The position numbers were made by a program, and so were the translations under genes. From Enhygromyxa salina (GTDB lineage Bacteria; Myxococcota_A; Polyangia; Nannocystales; Nannocystaceae): a stretch of DNA of 64,000 nt. The notes under the pieces were generated by a model. That model did not search any database, was not told the origin of the DNA, and saw only the letters and a list, made by a program, of their open reading frames with translations. Shown here one piece after another: positions 52,801-60,362 of this stretch. Every line of letters begins with the position of its first letter. The first letter of the stretch is position 1. Where the stretch lies: positions 1 to 64,000 of the forward strand of contig NZ_JMCC02000020.1 of the NCBI RefSeq assembly GCF_000737335.2, given 5' to 3'.

Positions 52801-54443
52801 CGGCCGAGCGACGCCTCGGATCGAGCGGGCTCGGGCGCGGGCTCGGGCTCTAGCTCCAGCTCCAGCGCCGAGCTGATCGTGGAGGCGAGCGCCTCGACGA
52901 GCGCCGAGCGTCGCCGCGATCGGGCCATGACCTCGCCTTCGATCAGTCCGGTCTGCGCGCTCGTGACGACGCCGTGAAGCTGCTCGAGCCGGAGCGAGAG
53001 GGCTGGATCGCTGGCCCGGGGGGCGACCAGCTCGGTGCCGCGCTCGGCCTGCGTGGGCGCGACCTGTTCGTGCGCGATGCTGGACGCCAGCTGCTCGGCC
53101 CCGCGCTCGCGCGCGGCCGCCGACTCGCCGGCTCCGTCGAGGGCGCGAGCCAAGAACAACGGCCCGCCAACCACGTAGAACAGGATCGTCGCCATCGTCA
53201 CGGTCTGGACCTGGGCGCCCCAGCCGGGGATCGCTTCGGCGACCATCGCAGCGAGGACCAGGTCGACCCCGCCTTGCGAGAAGAACGACACCTGCAGGCG
53301 GCGGCGCGTGGCCTCGTCGACACCGGCGACGCGCGCCCCAAACCCGATGCCAACCACGAACAGGCCCGAGCGCAGGACAACCAGGATCAAGGTCAGCGGC
53401 AGGTACACCGTGACCGCGACCAGATCCAAGTTCGCGGCCTGGGCCGTGAAGTACACGACGAACACCGGCAGCGCGATGCGCTCGAAGGCCTCGACCAAGG
53501 TGTGCCCGTAGCGCGAAAAATTCTGGACGATGAACCCGGCGACCAAGAACGCGAGCAGGGTCTCGGCGTGGAGCCGGCTGGCCACGAACGCGGTGACGAA
53601 CACCAGCGCGAGCGAGAACAGCAGCACCTCGCGCTGAACGAAGCGCAGGTACAGGATGAACGCGATCCCCACGACCACGCCAAGCGCCAGCGCCCAACCA
53701 AACTCCGCGGCGATGTGGGGCAGCTGCGCGCCCAGGCTCTCGAGCGACAAGCCCTCGGGCGAGATCAGCAGCTTGGCCAGGGCCAGGACCAGCAAGAAAG
53801 TCGCGACCAAGATCAGATCCCCGATCACGACCACGCCCAGCACCAGCGAGGTGAAGCGGCCGCGCGCGTGGACCTCTTGCAAGATCGCCAGGGTCGCCGC
53901 GGGGCTCATGCCGACCGCGAGCGCGCCAAACAACAGGGCCCCAGCGATCCGTCCGGGCAGCGGCAGCGCGGCCAAGAACGGCACCGCGCTCGGGACCACG
54001 AAGGTCAGCGCCAGCACGACGCCAGCGACCAAGGGCAACACCAGCACGAACACCGTCCCGCAGATCGCCGCGAGCTTGCCCAGGTTCTCGCGTAGCTCGG
54101 GCAGCTTGATCTCGCCGCCGCCCATGGTCCCGATCACCCCAACCGCCAACACGTTGACCAGGCCGAGATCGCGGATCGCCTGGTCCCCGAGCGGCGCCAA
54201 GCTGGGATCGCCCAGCGTCATAGCGACCAGCTTGGGCCCAAACAACACCCCGGCCGCGAGGTAGCCAAGCAGGGCAGGCAAGCGCATGCGCCGGGCCAGC
54301 TCGCCCATTGTGTAGGCCCCGACCAAGATGAAGCCGGTCGTCAGCAGGGTCAGCGAGTCGACGGCCGCGCTCGTCGTGACGCCGTGGTGGATCACCACCT
54401 GCATCAGCAACACGAGCACGACGAGGACGAGGAGCTGGCGCAT
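49857..54443 (-). CDS. Cation:proton antiporter (CPA2) with large C-terminal extension and P-loop ATPase domain
   Basis: 1528 residues. Residues 1-430 are a Na+/H+ exchanger-type (CPA2/KefB-like) module with about 12-13 helices (MRLPALLGYLAAGVLFGPKL, FGALAVGMSPAATLAILQEV, SFFSQGGVDLVLAAMVAEAI). Residues 430-1180 are a long charged, helical cytoplasmic region with no recognised domain. From about 1195 there is a STAND/AAA-like ATPase with Walker A GDRGVGKRT near residue 1200, a Walker B-like MIVVENTERLF near 1280 and a C-terminal winged-helix-like part. Residues 872-896 are a copy of the 75-bp repeat peptide inserted in frame. Antiporters are normally gated by small ligand-binding domains, so an ATPase tail this large is unusual. 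It starts 6 bp after the first antiporter's stop and overlaps the MscS gene. Confidence 0.9.
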   Translation of the reverse strand: MRQLLVLVVLVLLMQVVIHHGVTTSAAVDSLTLLTTGFILVGAYTMGELARRMRLPALLGYLAAGVLFGPKLVAMTLGDPSLAPLGDQAIRDLGLVNVLAVGVIGTMGGGEIKLPELRENLGKLAAICGTVFVLVLPLVAGVVLALTFVVPSAVPFLAALPLPGRIAGALLFGALAVGMSPAATLAILQEVHARGRFTSLVLGVVVIGDLILVATFLLVLALAKLLISPEGLSLESLGAQLPHIAAEFGWALALGVVVGIAFILYLRFVQREVLLFSLALVFVTAFVASRLHAETLLAFLVAGFIVQNFSRYGHTLVEAFERIALPVFVVYFTAQAANLDLVAVTVYLPLTLILVVLRSGLFVVGIGFGARVAGVDEATRRRLQVSFFSQGGVDLVLAAMVAEAIPGWGAQVQTVTMATILFYVVGGPLFLARALDGAGESAAARERGAEQLASSIAHEQVAPTQAERGTELVAPRASDPALSLRLEQLHGVVTSAQTGLIEGEVMARSRRRSALVEALASTISSALELELEPEPAPEPARSEASLGRDAREACARLDAAVAEAGTEIDYASVAPFNGRSLVALFAALDRAQDFSQNFRVSRGAALFEARGGRWVRAIRMVRRARRSVVGPGHRTVPLGRLWRHDVALAVPVALWRSTRPIEAQLWHALLDHYRLTRASLEAIARGTWATSEADSHGADPHAASPPASSGTHARAPVSVAQWLSDQQAEAAAREAGICEKLERSDRDLERSLLTALADSWSTFLASVEIAGTLELPAWRTRPSRRYDAAQAASAELLERSARDREAGAGRFDALLALAHAEHVATSIHLAAHEFEHSFTTILAALGHDFDDTLARIAATASGPSAAPGADPGPDLVSARASASRPLADVFVDGFTMGSEASALGRDLSRMGEHVERLRSELTALAVAQPPALLLALATAPDQLAPSAELELGDPLNPDPRRTSIRLRGWLAQTLLHDFGVARASADDELGAGLDSLRQTLVHIARVAEYHLAGPGAATGRGVARPEAEPVDAGLSERLTSLLEAARAQVEALAKLVREHVEDTIAAAERTGLEPIRSARWDELRRRQRRLEEGPRAAMSDWLREHQAAWVERAHTLSRTLGDEFSALSTDRHTAAAVAAWRRVLLGPRSTMPEPYQRLFTSVPAETIGLLIPRPELAVLKASADGWVGDRLGGRGGAILVHGDRGVGKRTLVRQLIQALGDRVEVHWLRLSPALEREADLARALAPVLDVGTADPATDFASLQQQVLALTSTGLTDAAMERCPMIVVENTERLFRRTSDGLQRLRRFLELVAATSKQVLWVVLIAEPAVPLLDAAIELRARFSTAVWVPAMDAPQLAAVLDGRHRLSGYPLRIAAGTPSLTEWVRGPQTAWRLRRGLEQAAYERLAQLSGGNVRQALRLWLAAAHLDPRDGSVVVGPLPGYPCPLTAALPVSSRVLLAALMLHGPLRRADLIGLQGPELLDLDAELTRLAHARLLVLDEGGAPDSRIIQVETRLVQPLTAELRACNLL
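51757..51829 (-). repeat. Copy of the 75-bp element inside the antiporter-ATPase gene
   Basis: Read on the minus strand, tttcagctcgggcgagcgct and onward matches the units at 33691-34013 with only scattered changes, keeping the cgggcgag/ctcgcccg hairpin. It is read in the same frame as in the array and gives VSARASASRPLADVFVDGFT with MGSEAS in the protein, against FSARARASRPLADAFVDWFT with VGSEV. The host gene stays open, so the element was tolerated as a peptide insertion. Confidence 0.88.
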
Positions 54444-54449
54444 GGCGGG

Positions 54450-55742
54450 TTACCCGGCGGGGGACTTGGAGACCTCCGTGGCGATCCCGGCGGTGTCGGC
54501 CAGCCACCGCCGGACCGCGCGGACCGAGTGCAGCTCGAGCAGGACCAAGGCCGTGACCAGGGGGCCGTAGGCGTCGACGATCCCCGGGGCCTGGCGATAG
54601 ACCAGGCCGATGCTGAGCACGAAGGCCAGGGTCAGCCCGCCCGGTGCTGCAGTCGCGGGGCCCAGGTTGGCCGGGACCCCCCCAAACCGAGCTGCGAGCG
54701 CTCCGCCGAGATAGCGGCCGACCCAGCGCACCGCCAAGAACGGCAGGATCATCGCGTAGACCCAGACTTGCCCGCCCACCCACTCGAGCCCGGCAAAAAA
54801 GTACAGGGCGATCACGAAGGGCTGCTTGATCGACCGCATGGTCCGCGTGGCCTCGTCCGCGTGGGGGCTGGTCCGCGCGAAGGTCAGCCCCGCGATGAAG
54901 TTGACGAAGATCCCCGAGACGTCCATCGCGTAGGCGAAGCCGCCGCCGAGGAACACCATGCCCACGACCACCGTCAGCAGGGTCCGCTCGTCGAGCTTGC
55001 GGTGGATGACGACCCCAAACAGCAGCCCAAGCACGACGCCGGCGCCCACTTGGATACCCAGCGCCAACCCAGCCCCGGCCAGGGGGCGCGTGTCGAGGAC
55101 CGTGGTGTCGTTGATCAGCGCGTAGAGCAGCCCGAACCCGAGCACGGCCAGGGCCCGGACCCGGTTGGCGACCGCGATCCCGATCGCGGGCGCCGGGCCC
55201 TTGGCGCCGAGCGTGTAGGCCAAGCTGCCGATCAGCGCGCCGTCGCTGCCAAGCGCGACGACCCCCGCGAACAGCAGGGCCGCCGTCCAGGCGTGGTCGC
55301 CGTCAATCGAGTACCCGAGCGCCCACGCGACTGACAGCGGCAGCGCGATGACCACCAACGCCGTGAACGAGGTGATCGACAGGGCCGCCGCCCAGGCACC
55401 GCGAACCCGGGACTCGCCGCCACGCTCGCCGAGCTCGAGCCCCGCGAGCATCCCCAGGGCGCCAGCGCCAAGCAGCAGCACTGGGCGGATGTCCCGGATC
55501 AGCTCGGCGTCGAGCAGGCCCAGCAGCGGCCCAAGCACGATGCCCAGCGCGATGTACTCGATGCCACCCGCGAAGCTGAACCGCCGGGCCAGGCGCTCGA
55601 CCGCGAGGTGGGTGATCACATAGCCAACGCCGACCGCGGCGAACAGCACGATGATCCGCTGAAAGGTCTGGTCGCTGATCCCAGCCGCGAGCGCGGTCCG
55701 TGGCCACGCGAACATAGCCAACGCCGCGAGCATGCAGCTCAC
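54450..55742 (-). CDS. Cation:proton antiporter (Na+/H+ exchanger-type)
   Basis: About 430 residues from a GTG at 55742, which has an AGGA site 8 nt upstream; ATG 55733 and the longer ATG 55790 are alternatives. The N-terminus (MLAALAMFAWPRTALAAGIS) looks like a signal or first helix. About 12-13 helices follow with antiporter-type motifs (GGIEYIALGIVLGPLLGLLD, SDGALIGSLAYTLGAKGPAP, AGLTFARTSPHADEATRTMR). There is no obvious C-terminal regulatory domain, in contrast to the next gene. It is the first gene of the antiporter/antiporter-ATPase/MscS operon and should move K+ or Na+ against protons across the inner membrane. Confidence 0.88.
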   Translation of the reverse strand: MSCMLAALAMFAWPRTALAAGISDQTFQRIIVLFAAVGVGYVITHLAVERLARRFSFAGGIEYIALGIVLGPLLGLLDAELIRDIRPVLLLGAGALGMLAGLELGERGGESRVRGAWAAALSITSFTALVVIALPLSVAWALGYSIDGDHAWTAALLFAGVVALGSDGALIGSLAYTLGAKGPAPAIGIAVANRVRALAVLGFGLLYALINDTTVLDTRPLAGAGLALGIQVGAGVVLGLLFGVVIHRKLDERTLLTVVVGMVFLGGGFAYAMDVSGIFVNFIAGLTFARTSPHADEATRTMRSIKQPFVIALYFFAGLEWVGGQVWVYAMILPFLAVRWVGRYLGGALAARFGGVPANLGPATAAPGGLTLAFVLSIGLVYRQAPGIVDAYGPLVTALVLLELHSVRAVRRWLADTAGIATEVSKSPAG

Positions 55743-55858
55743 CCGAAACGTCCTGCCGCCGAAGCGCGAGCACGAGAGGGGGCGATCCAATTGTTGGCAC
55801 GCTAGAGCACTCTGGGCAGCGGCGCCATGGATTTTACATTCATGGTCAACGGAAGGCG

Positions 55859-55940
55859 CGGGGTGCAGCGTCTTGGCAGGCGCTGCACCCCGGGCCCCTG
55901 GGTGTGATCGGAGCCCACGGTGCGTGCACCGCGGGCTCCG
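55859..55940. terminator. Two strong hairpins between the antiporter operon and the fibre-like genes
   Basis: Hairpin 1 (55859-55892) has 12-bp arms cggggtgcagcg/cgctgcaccccg around a 10-nt loop. Hairpin 2 (55909-55940) has an outer stem cggagccc/gggctccg enclosing cggtgc-gt-gcaccg. They sit between the minus-strand gene ending at 55998 and the start of the minus-strand antiporter operon, so they most likely end transcription of the fibre-like genes. No T-run follows, so termination may need Rho or rely on hairpin strength. Confidence 0.6.
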
Positions 55941-55997
55941 ATCCAGTCGTCAGCTCCACGCCCTACGGCGGACGCGTTGCTGGGGTCGCGGGCGAAT

Positions 55998-56861
55998 TCA
56001 GCGTCCGATCGCCAGCCAGTTGAAGGCCCGCGCGCCATCGATCGAGCCGTCGCGGTCGACGATGAAGCTGCGCGGGTTGACCGGCCGCGTCAGCGACAGG
56101 CCCTGCTTGAAGTTGCCAGCGGCGAGGGTCGTGAACACGGCGAAGTCCATGTCCTCGAACGACTGGTTCAGCTCGAACAGCTGCTCGTGGTCCGAGTCGG
56201 TGATCCCTTGGCCCCACTGCAGCTTGCACTCGCCAAGCTGCTTGACGCCGGTGCTTTGGTTGCCCGTACGTGATCCGACTGCGACGTAGTTGAAGTCGAT
56301 CGAGCCGTTGATGTCGTTGTGGCGGTTGAGGCTCAGCTTGCGGCCGGCCCCGTCGAAGTTGGTGATCGACAAGGCCGAGCGGACGTTCGCCTCGGCCACG
56401 GTCACCAACGCAGCCGAGGGGCCAGCCCCCAGCGCGACGGGCGTTGTGAAGTGTTGATCGCCGTCGCTGGTGCTGACCGCGTCTCCCCACAACATCGTGG
56501 TGTCCCCGCCCAGCGTTGCGCTGCGGGGATCGGCCTGGGCCGAGCCCGGCGCGTCCCCGACCGCAAACCAATAGAAGGGGTAGTGGCCGTCGATCTCGCT
56601 GTCCCGGTCGAGCGTGAAGCCGCTGGCGGTGCGGCTGGTGAAGGGCATGGCGCTGCGCACGTCGCCGCGCGAGCAGGTGGTGAGCAGCGCGTAGCAGCGG
56701 CTGGCAAAGGCTCGCTGAAAGCTGAAGCTCTGCGCGCCGTCGCTGGTGCTGTCGGCCTGGCCCCACTGGAACATGAGGTTGCCCTCGATCGCGGAGGCGC
56801 GAAAGCCGTTGTAGTGCAGGCCGCCGCTGCCCAGTTGAATGATGTATCGCTCGTTTGTCAT
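55998..56861 (-). CDS. Tail-fibre-tip-like repeat protein (three repeats)
   Basis: 287 residues made almost entirely of three copies of a domain of about 90 residues. Each copy has a QWGQAxSTSDGxQxF start, a beta-strand core with RSAxSxTxxxxxF and an end DxDxxIDGxxxFxWxAVG (for example FQWGQADSTSDGAQSFSFQR and LNRHNDINGSIDFNYVAVGS). The pattern resembles receptor-binding tip domains of phage tail fibres such as the Gp53-like C-terminal domain, or a lectin-like fold. It has no signal peptide. It lies 19 bp after the larger gene sharing the same repeat, so they are co-transcribed. A role in binding to a surface is inferred. Confidence 0.8.
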   Translation of the reverse strand: MTNERYIIQLGSGGLHYNGFRASAIEGNLMFQWGQADSTSDGAQSFSFQRAFASRCYALLTTCSRGDVRSAMPFTSRTASGFTLDRDSEIDGHYPFYWFAVGDAPGSAQADPRSATLGGDTTMLWGDAVSTSDGDQHFTTPVALGAGPSAALVTVAEANVRSALSITNFDGAGRKLSLNRHNDINGSIDFNYVAVGSRTGNQSTGVKQLGECKLQWGQGITDSDHEQLFELNQSFEDMDFAVFTTLAAGNFKQGLSLTRPVNPRSFIVDRDGSIDGARAFNWLAIGR

Positions 56862-56880
56862 ATTGATTCTCCTGCGGGGG

Positions 56881-58632
56881 TCACCAGCCGACGGCGATCC
56901 AGGTAAAGGGCACGGCGCCGTCGATGGCCCCGTCGCGGTTGGTGGTGAAGCAGCCCTCGTGAATGGCCCGACTGATCGACAGCGAGCTCTTGACGTTGGC
57001 CTGAACGAAAGAGCTGACCACGCTGAAGTTCATTGAAGCGAACGCAGCCGGGAACTCGTACAGCTCCTCGCCGTCGCTCGTCGAGGTGGCCTCGCCCCAC
57101 TGCAAGGTGATGTTGTTGGCGCGGAGCAGACCCTGGGCGAGGGTCTTGCCGGGGGCCGGGCCAATCGCCAAGTAGGTGAAGTCGATGGCCCCGTCGACGT
57201 CATTGTCGCGGTTGAGCACGAAGCTGCCTTGGTTCGCGTTGATCGATGCCAGCGCGAGGGCGCTGCGGATCCCCGCTTCGTCGGTGTTGACGACGACCGC
57301 GACAGGCCCGCTGCCGAACCCGCCCGCCAGCGCGAAGCTCTGGTCGCCATCGCTGGTGCTGACGCCCTTGCCCCACTGGATCCGCACGTCGCCGATGTCG
57401 ACGTGGTCGTTGTCGCCGAGCTGTTCGCTTGCCCCTGGGGCCTTGCCTAGCGCCACCCAGTGGAGGGGCATGTGGTAGTCGATCGCGTTGTCCCGGTTGA
57501 TCACGAACTGGTCCGCGGCCCGGGACGAGACGGACAACGACGAGCGCACGTTGGGCCGTGCGGCGCTGACCTGGGCCGTCCAACACGGCCCGTCGAAGGG
57601 TTGGGCGAACACGAAGCTCTGATCACCGTCGGTGGTGCTGATGCCCTGGCCCCACTGGAACATGAGCGGCTCGAGCCGCCCGTGGCAAGTGCTGGCGTTG
57701 ATCAAGAAGGGCGGGGGCGGGCCGCTGCCGCCGCCAAGACCGAACAAATCTTCGACCGTGTCGACGATCGCCCCGCCGAAGTCGGCGACGTAGTTGGCGA
57801 CCTGGGTGCCCATCTGGACCAGCTCATTGGCCCAGGCCACTAGGTAGGCGAGGATCGCCGCGTAGATGGCCTCGAGCAGCTCCCCGCAGGACGAGAGCAG
57901 CTGCTGCACGCCGTCGAGGGTGGGCGGGATCGACAGCGGGCTGTCGATTGGGCCGATCTGGATGGCGACGCCGAAGACCTCGACGCTGACGGTGAACTTC
58001 TTGGACACGCCGGGGTTGCCAAGCGTGAAGGTGGTGACCTCCTCGAACGAGCACACCGGTGTCAGCGACACGCCCATGTACTTCACGGGGACGCCAACGT
58101 CGACAGTGAGGGTGATGCTGAACTCGTCGCCGTCGAGCTTGACGCGGCCGCTGACGTCCACGCCGCTGTCGTTGCCCTCGCTGCCACCGCTGCCACCGCT
58201 GCCACCGCTGCCACCGCTGCCACCGCTGCCACCGCTGTCACCGTTGCCACCGTCGCCGTCGCCTTTCGAGAGCAGACCGAGGGGCAGGGGGATGTCGAAG
58301 CCGTTGTGGCTGAACTCGGCGTGGAACTCCTTGGAGAATACACCCGCGAGAGCCGTGATTTTTCCGGATATGCTGCCAGATATGGGATTGAGGGAGCCGG
58401 TGATCGAGGCGCCTTGATCTTCGTGGGTGGCGTGGGAAATGCGCAGGATGTCGAAGCCGCCCACGCTGTGGGCGACAAGCTCGAGGGTGCCCTCGAATCC
58501 TGTGTTGTCTTCGTTGGTTACGGTGACGTCGAGGCCACCGATGCTAAGAGTCGTCATTGGCGGTGAAGGTAGCATGGTGACCGAGGTGATCAACGCGAAT
58601 ATGTACAAAAGAGCGACCAACCTCATTGACAC
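56881..58632 (-). CDS. Large protein with tail-fibre-tip-like repeats and a Gly-Ser linker
   Basis: 583 residues from a GTG at 58632 (ATG 58626 and ATG 58557 are in frame). The first 20 residues are hydrophobic (LVALLYIFALITSVTM), so export is possible if the upstream starts are used. Residues 30-130 form a beta-rich domain, 130-150 a pure GGS repeat linker encoded by a tandem 9-bp repeat, 150-330 a second beta domain ending in a helical stretch (AYLVAWANELVQMGTQVANY), and 330-583 three copies of the same repeat as the downstream gene (e.g. FQWGQGISTTDGDQSFVFAQ, LNRDNDVDGAIDFTYLAIGP). It looks like a fibre or adhesin-type protein with a binding tip. Confidence 0.8.
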   Translation of the reverse strand: MSMRLVALLYIFALITSVTMLPSPPMTTLSIGGLDVTVTNEDNTGFEGTLELVAHSVGGFDILRISHATHEDQGASITGSLNPISGSISGKITALAGVFSKEFHAEFSHNGFDIPLPLGLLSKGDGDGGNGDSGGSGGSGGSGGSGGSGGSEGNDSGVDVSGRVKLDGDEFSITLTVDVGVPVKYMGVSLTPVCSFEEVTTFTLGNPGVSKKFTVSVEVFGVAIQIGPIDSPLSIPPTLDGVQQLLSSCGELLEAIYAAILAYLVAWANELVQMGTQVANYVADFGGAIVDTVEDLFGLGGGSGPPPPFLINASTCHGRLEPLMFQWGQGISTTDGDQSFVFAQPFDGPCWTAQVSAARPNVRSSLSVSSRAADQFVINRDNAIDYHMPLHWVALGKAPGASEQLGDNDHVDIGDVRIQWGKGVSTSDGDQSFALAGGFGSGPVAVVVNTDEAGIRSALALASINANQGSFVLNRDNDVDGAIDFTYLAIGPAPGKTLAQGLLRANNITLQWGEATSTSDGEELYEFPAAFASMNFSVVSSFVQANVKSSLSISRAIHEGCFTTNRDGAIDGAVPFTWIAVGW

Positions 58633-58816
58633 ACTTCGAGGTGGGGTGTCGATGTAATGTTACGAATTGTCGAGGTTGACACATGAACGTATTAGCGAAC
58701 CCGCCCACAGTGTGGCGCGTGAATTGCGAGGTGTTGCCGGGCGCGCGTGTGTGGACACAGCCCGGCTGATGTGCCTGCTCAGCGCCGCTGCTGCGATCAG
58801 GGGCGTCGAGTCGCGC

Positions 58817-59080
58817 TCAGCTCCTGTCTGGTTTTGCGTGCGGAGCAACGCCGTCAAAGTAGCCCGAGCCGATGTGCACATCGATCATGTCCCCAGCGCT
58901 GATCAACCGAAGCTGTGGCAGCCCGACATCGAGATCGCAGGGCTCCGCTTCACCGGTCTCGGGGTTCACGTCAATGATGACATGGCTGATATTCCGGCTG
59001 GTCTTGCCCCGCTTCTCGCGACATTGTAGGCGTTTATGCGCTGCCGTCTGGATTGTGGTCACATTCTCGTTGAGCGCCAC
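58817..59080 (-). CDS. Small hypothetical or orphan C-terminal domain
   Basis: 87 codons from a GTG at 59080; the frame is open without a good start to 59152. The sequence NISHVIIDVNPETGEAEPCD followed by LDVGLPQLRLISAGDMIDVH looks coding, with clear residue and codon bias; upstream the open part reads ARWHIPGPSRSALLNVALNE. No signal peptide is seen. It may be a small gene or the surviving tail of a toxin-type protein. It fills part of the 58633-59250 gap; no other gene was found there, and 58633-58816 probably carries the promoter of the fibre-like operon. Confidence 0.45.
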   Translation of the reverse strand: MALNENVTTIQTAAHKRLQCREKRGKTSRNISHVIIDVNPETGEAEPCDLDVGLPQLRLISAGDMIDVHIGSGYFDGVAPHAKPDRS

Positions 59081-59250
59081 ATTGAGGAGCGCAGATCTGC
59101 TGGGTCCAGGAATGTGCCAACGAGCAGACCCACGAAATACGTGTCCCAGGTTCTATGTGGCCTTTGGCCTTTGCCCTTGGCTGTTATTGGAGGCGGTATT
59201 GGCAACAATCTGAAGAGCGCACTGATTGCCGCGCCATCCCACACCTTGAA

Positions 59251-60234
59251 TCAGCGCCAGACGGTGACCCAGGCGTTGTCGCGCGAGACATCATTGGCGA
59301 TCGTCGACGATCGGTCGCAGGCCAGCGACGCGAACGGGTTTGGGGCTGGAGGGCGAACCTGCGTCACGCCAACGGAGGTCAGCAGCCGGGCCTCGGCGGC
59401 GGCCTCCCACGACCGGTAGCTCGTGATCACGAAGGGGACGCCCGAGCCGCGCAGCTCGAGGATTGTTGCTTCCCAGCTGGGGTAGAGGTGGAGTCCGCAG
59501 TGGTAGCCAATAATGAGGTCCGGGCGGCCGAACTCGCTCCATAGCTTGCGGCGATAGAGCCCGGTTCGAGCGCGGAGCTTGACCGGCGAATTGGCGGGCC
59601 TGGGATCGGGGTCGGGCGAGTCGTCGAGCCTTGGGCCGACCAGCGTGAGCTCGAAGCGGGTCCCAGGGAACAGCCGAGCGAGGGTCGCCCACAGCGCGGC
59701 CGGGACCTCGCGTTCGCGCTTGGCGGCTGCCATCACGTGGATCGTGAGGACCCCGGCTTGGGCCGCCCGCGCTGGGATGCCGAGGTCCACGAGCGCGCGC
59801 GCGAGGGTCAGCGGGCGGGTCGCCAGGTCGGTCAGCAGGCGCCGCCGGGCCCCGACGATGTTGGCCTCGAGGAGGTCGTCCCAGCTGGCGAGGTCGTCGA
59901 TCCGAGCGCGATGGATCCGCTCGACGAGCGTCGCTACCAGCGTGTTACGCAGCCCCTTCGCCACCAACGCGGCGTCCTCTGCGTTCGCCCGCAGGTCGGC
60001 GCAGACGAGGTCGTGCCAGCGGGCGTCGACCTGCTGGTGAGCCTCGCCGCAGTAGCTCACGCCACCACACGCGGCGCAGGCCCTCGCCGATGGGAGCCCG
60101 CAGACGAGGCACGCCGCGGCAGCGTTGGCGTTGCCGAGCCTTGGCGGATCACGCTGCACAGCCGGCGACGGCGAGAGTCGGGCGATCTTCTCGAGCTCGG
60201 AGACCTGGATGGGATAGTCGAGCAGCGGCGGCAC
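59251..60234 (-). CDS. MYND zinc-finger protein with MSS51-like C-terminal domain
   Basis: 327 residues. Residues 42-78 form a MYND-type zinc finger: CLVCGLPSARACAACGGVSY, then CGEAHQQVDARWHDLVC, with Cys pairs and the closing His/Cys in the right order. The C-terminal 200 residues (VLTIHVMAAAKREREVPAAL, FELTLVGPRLDD, PDLIIGYHCGLHLYPSWEAT, then PFVITSYRSWEAAAEARL) resemble the C-terminal domain of MSS51, a eukaryotic protein paired with a MYND finger. MYND fingers are rare in bacteria, so this is a eukaryote-like gene. It should be cytoplasmic and act in protein interaction; its partner is unknown. Confidence 0.85.
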   Translation of the reverse strand: MPPLLDYPIQVSELEKIARLSPSPAVQRDPPRLGNANAAAACLVCGLPSARACAACGGVSYCGEAHQQVDARWHDLVCADLRANAEDAALVAKGLRNTLVATLVERIHRARIDDLASWDDLLEANIVGARRRLLTDLATRPLTLARALVDLGIPARAAQAGVLTIHVMAAAKREREVPAALWATLARLFPGTRFELTLVGPRLDDSPDPDPRPANSPVKLRARTGLYRRKLWSEFGRPDLIIGYHCGLHLYPSWEATILELRGSGVPFVITSYRSWEAAAEARLLTSVGVTQVRPPAPNPFASLACDRSSTIANDVSRDNAWVTVWR

Positions 60235-60362
60235 GGGGGGAGAGTAGTGGATCGAGACCCCGTCACCCGATGACGTTCGACGTGCGCTCGTCGGCCGCTA
60301 TCGTGGCGCGTGTCTGTCGGTCATCGCGGTCGTTCGCACCGAACGCCAGCGGTCTGTGATGA

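Noticed and set aside
53005..54095. Long Gln/Asp/His-rich plus-strand open frame over the antiporter module
   Set aside because: The composition is that of antisense to hydrophobic helices, a common artefact in high-GC DNA.
58667..59029. Plus-strand open frame of 120 codons upstream of the fibre-like operon
   Set aside because: It is antisense to the more convincing coding stretch at 58817-59152 and shows poor codon bias.
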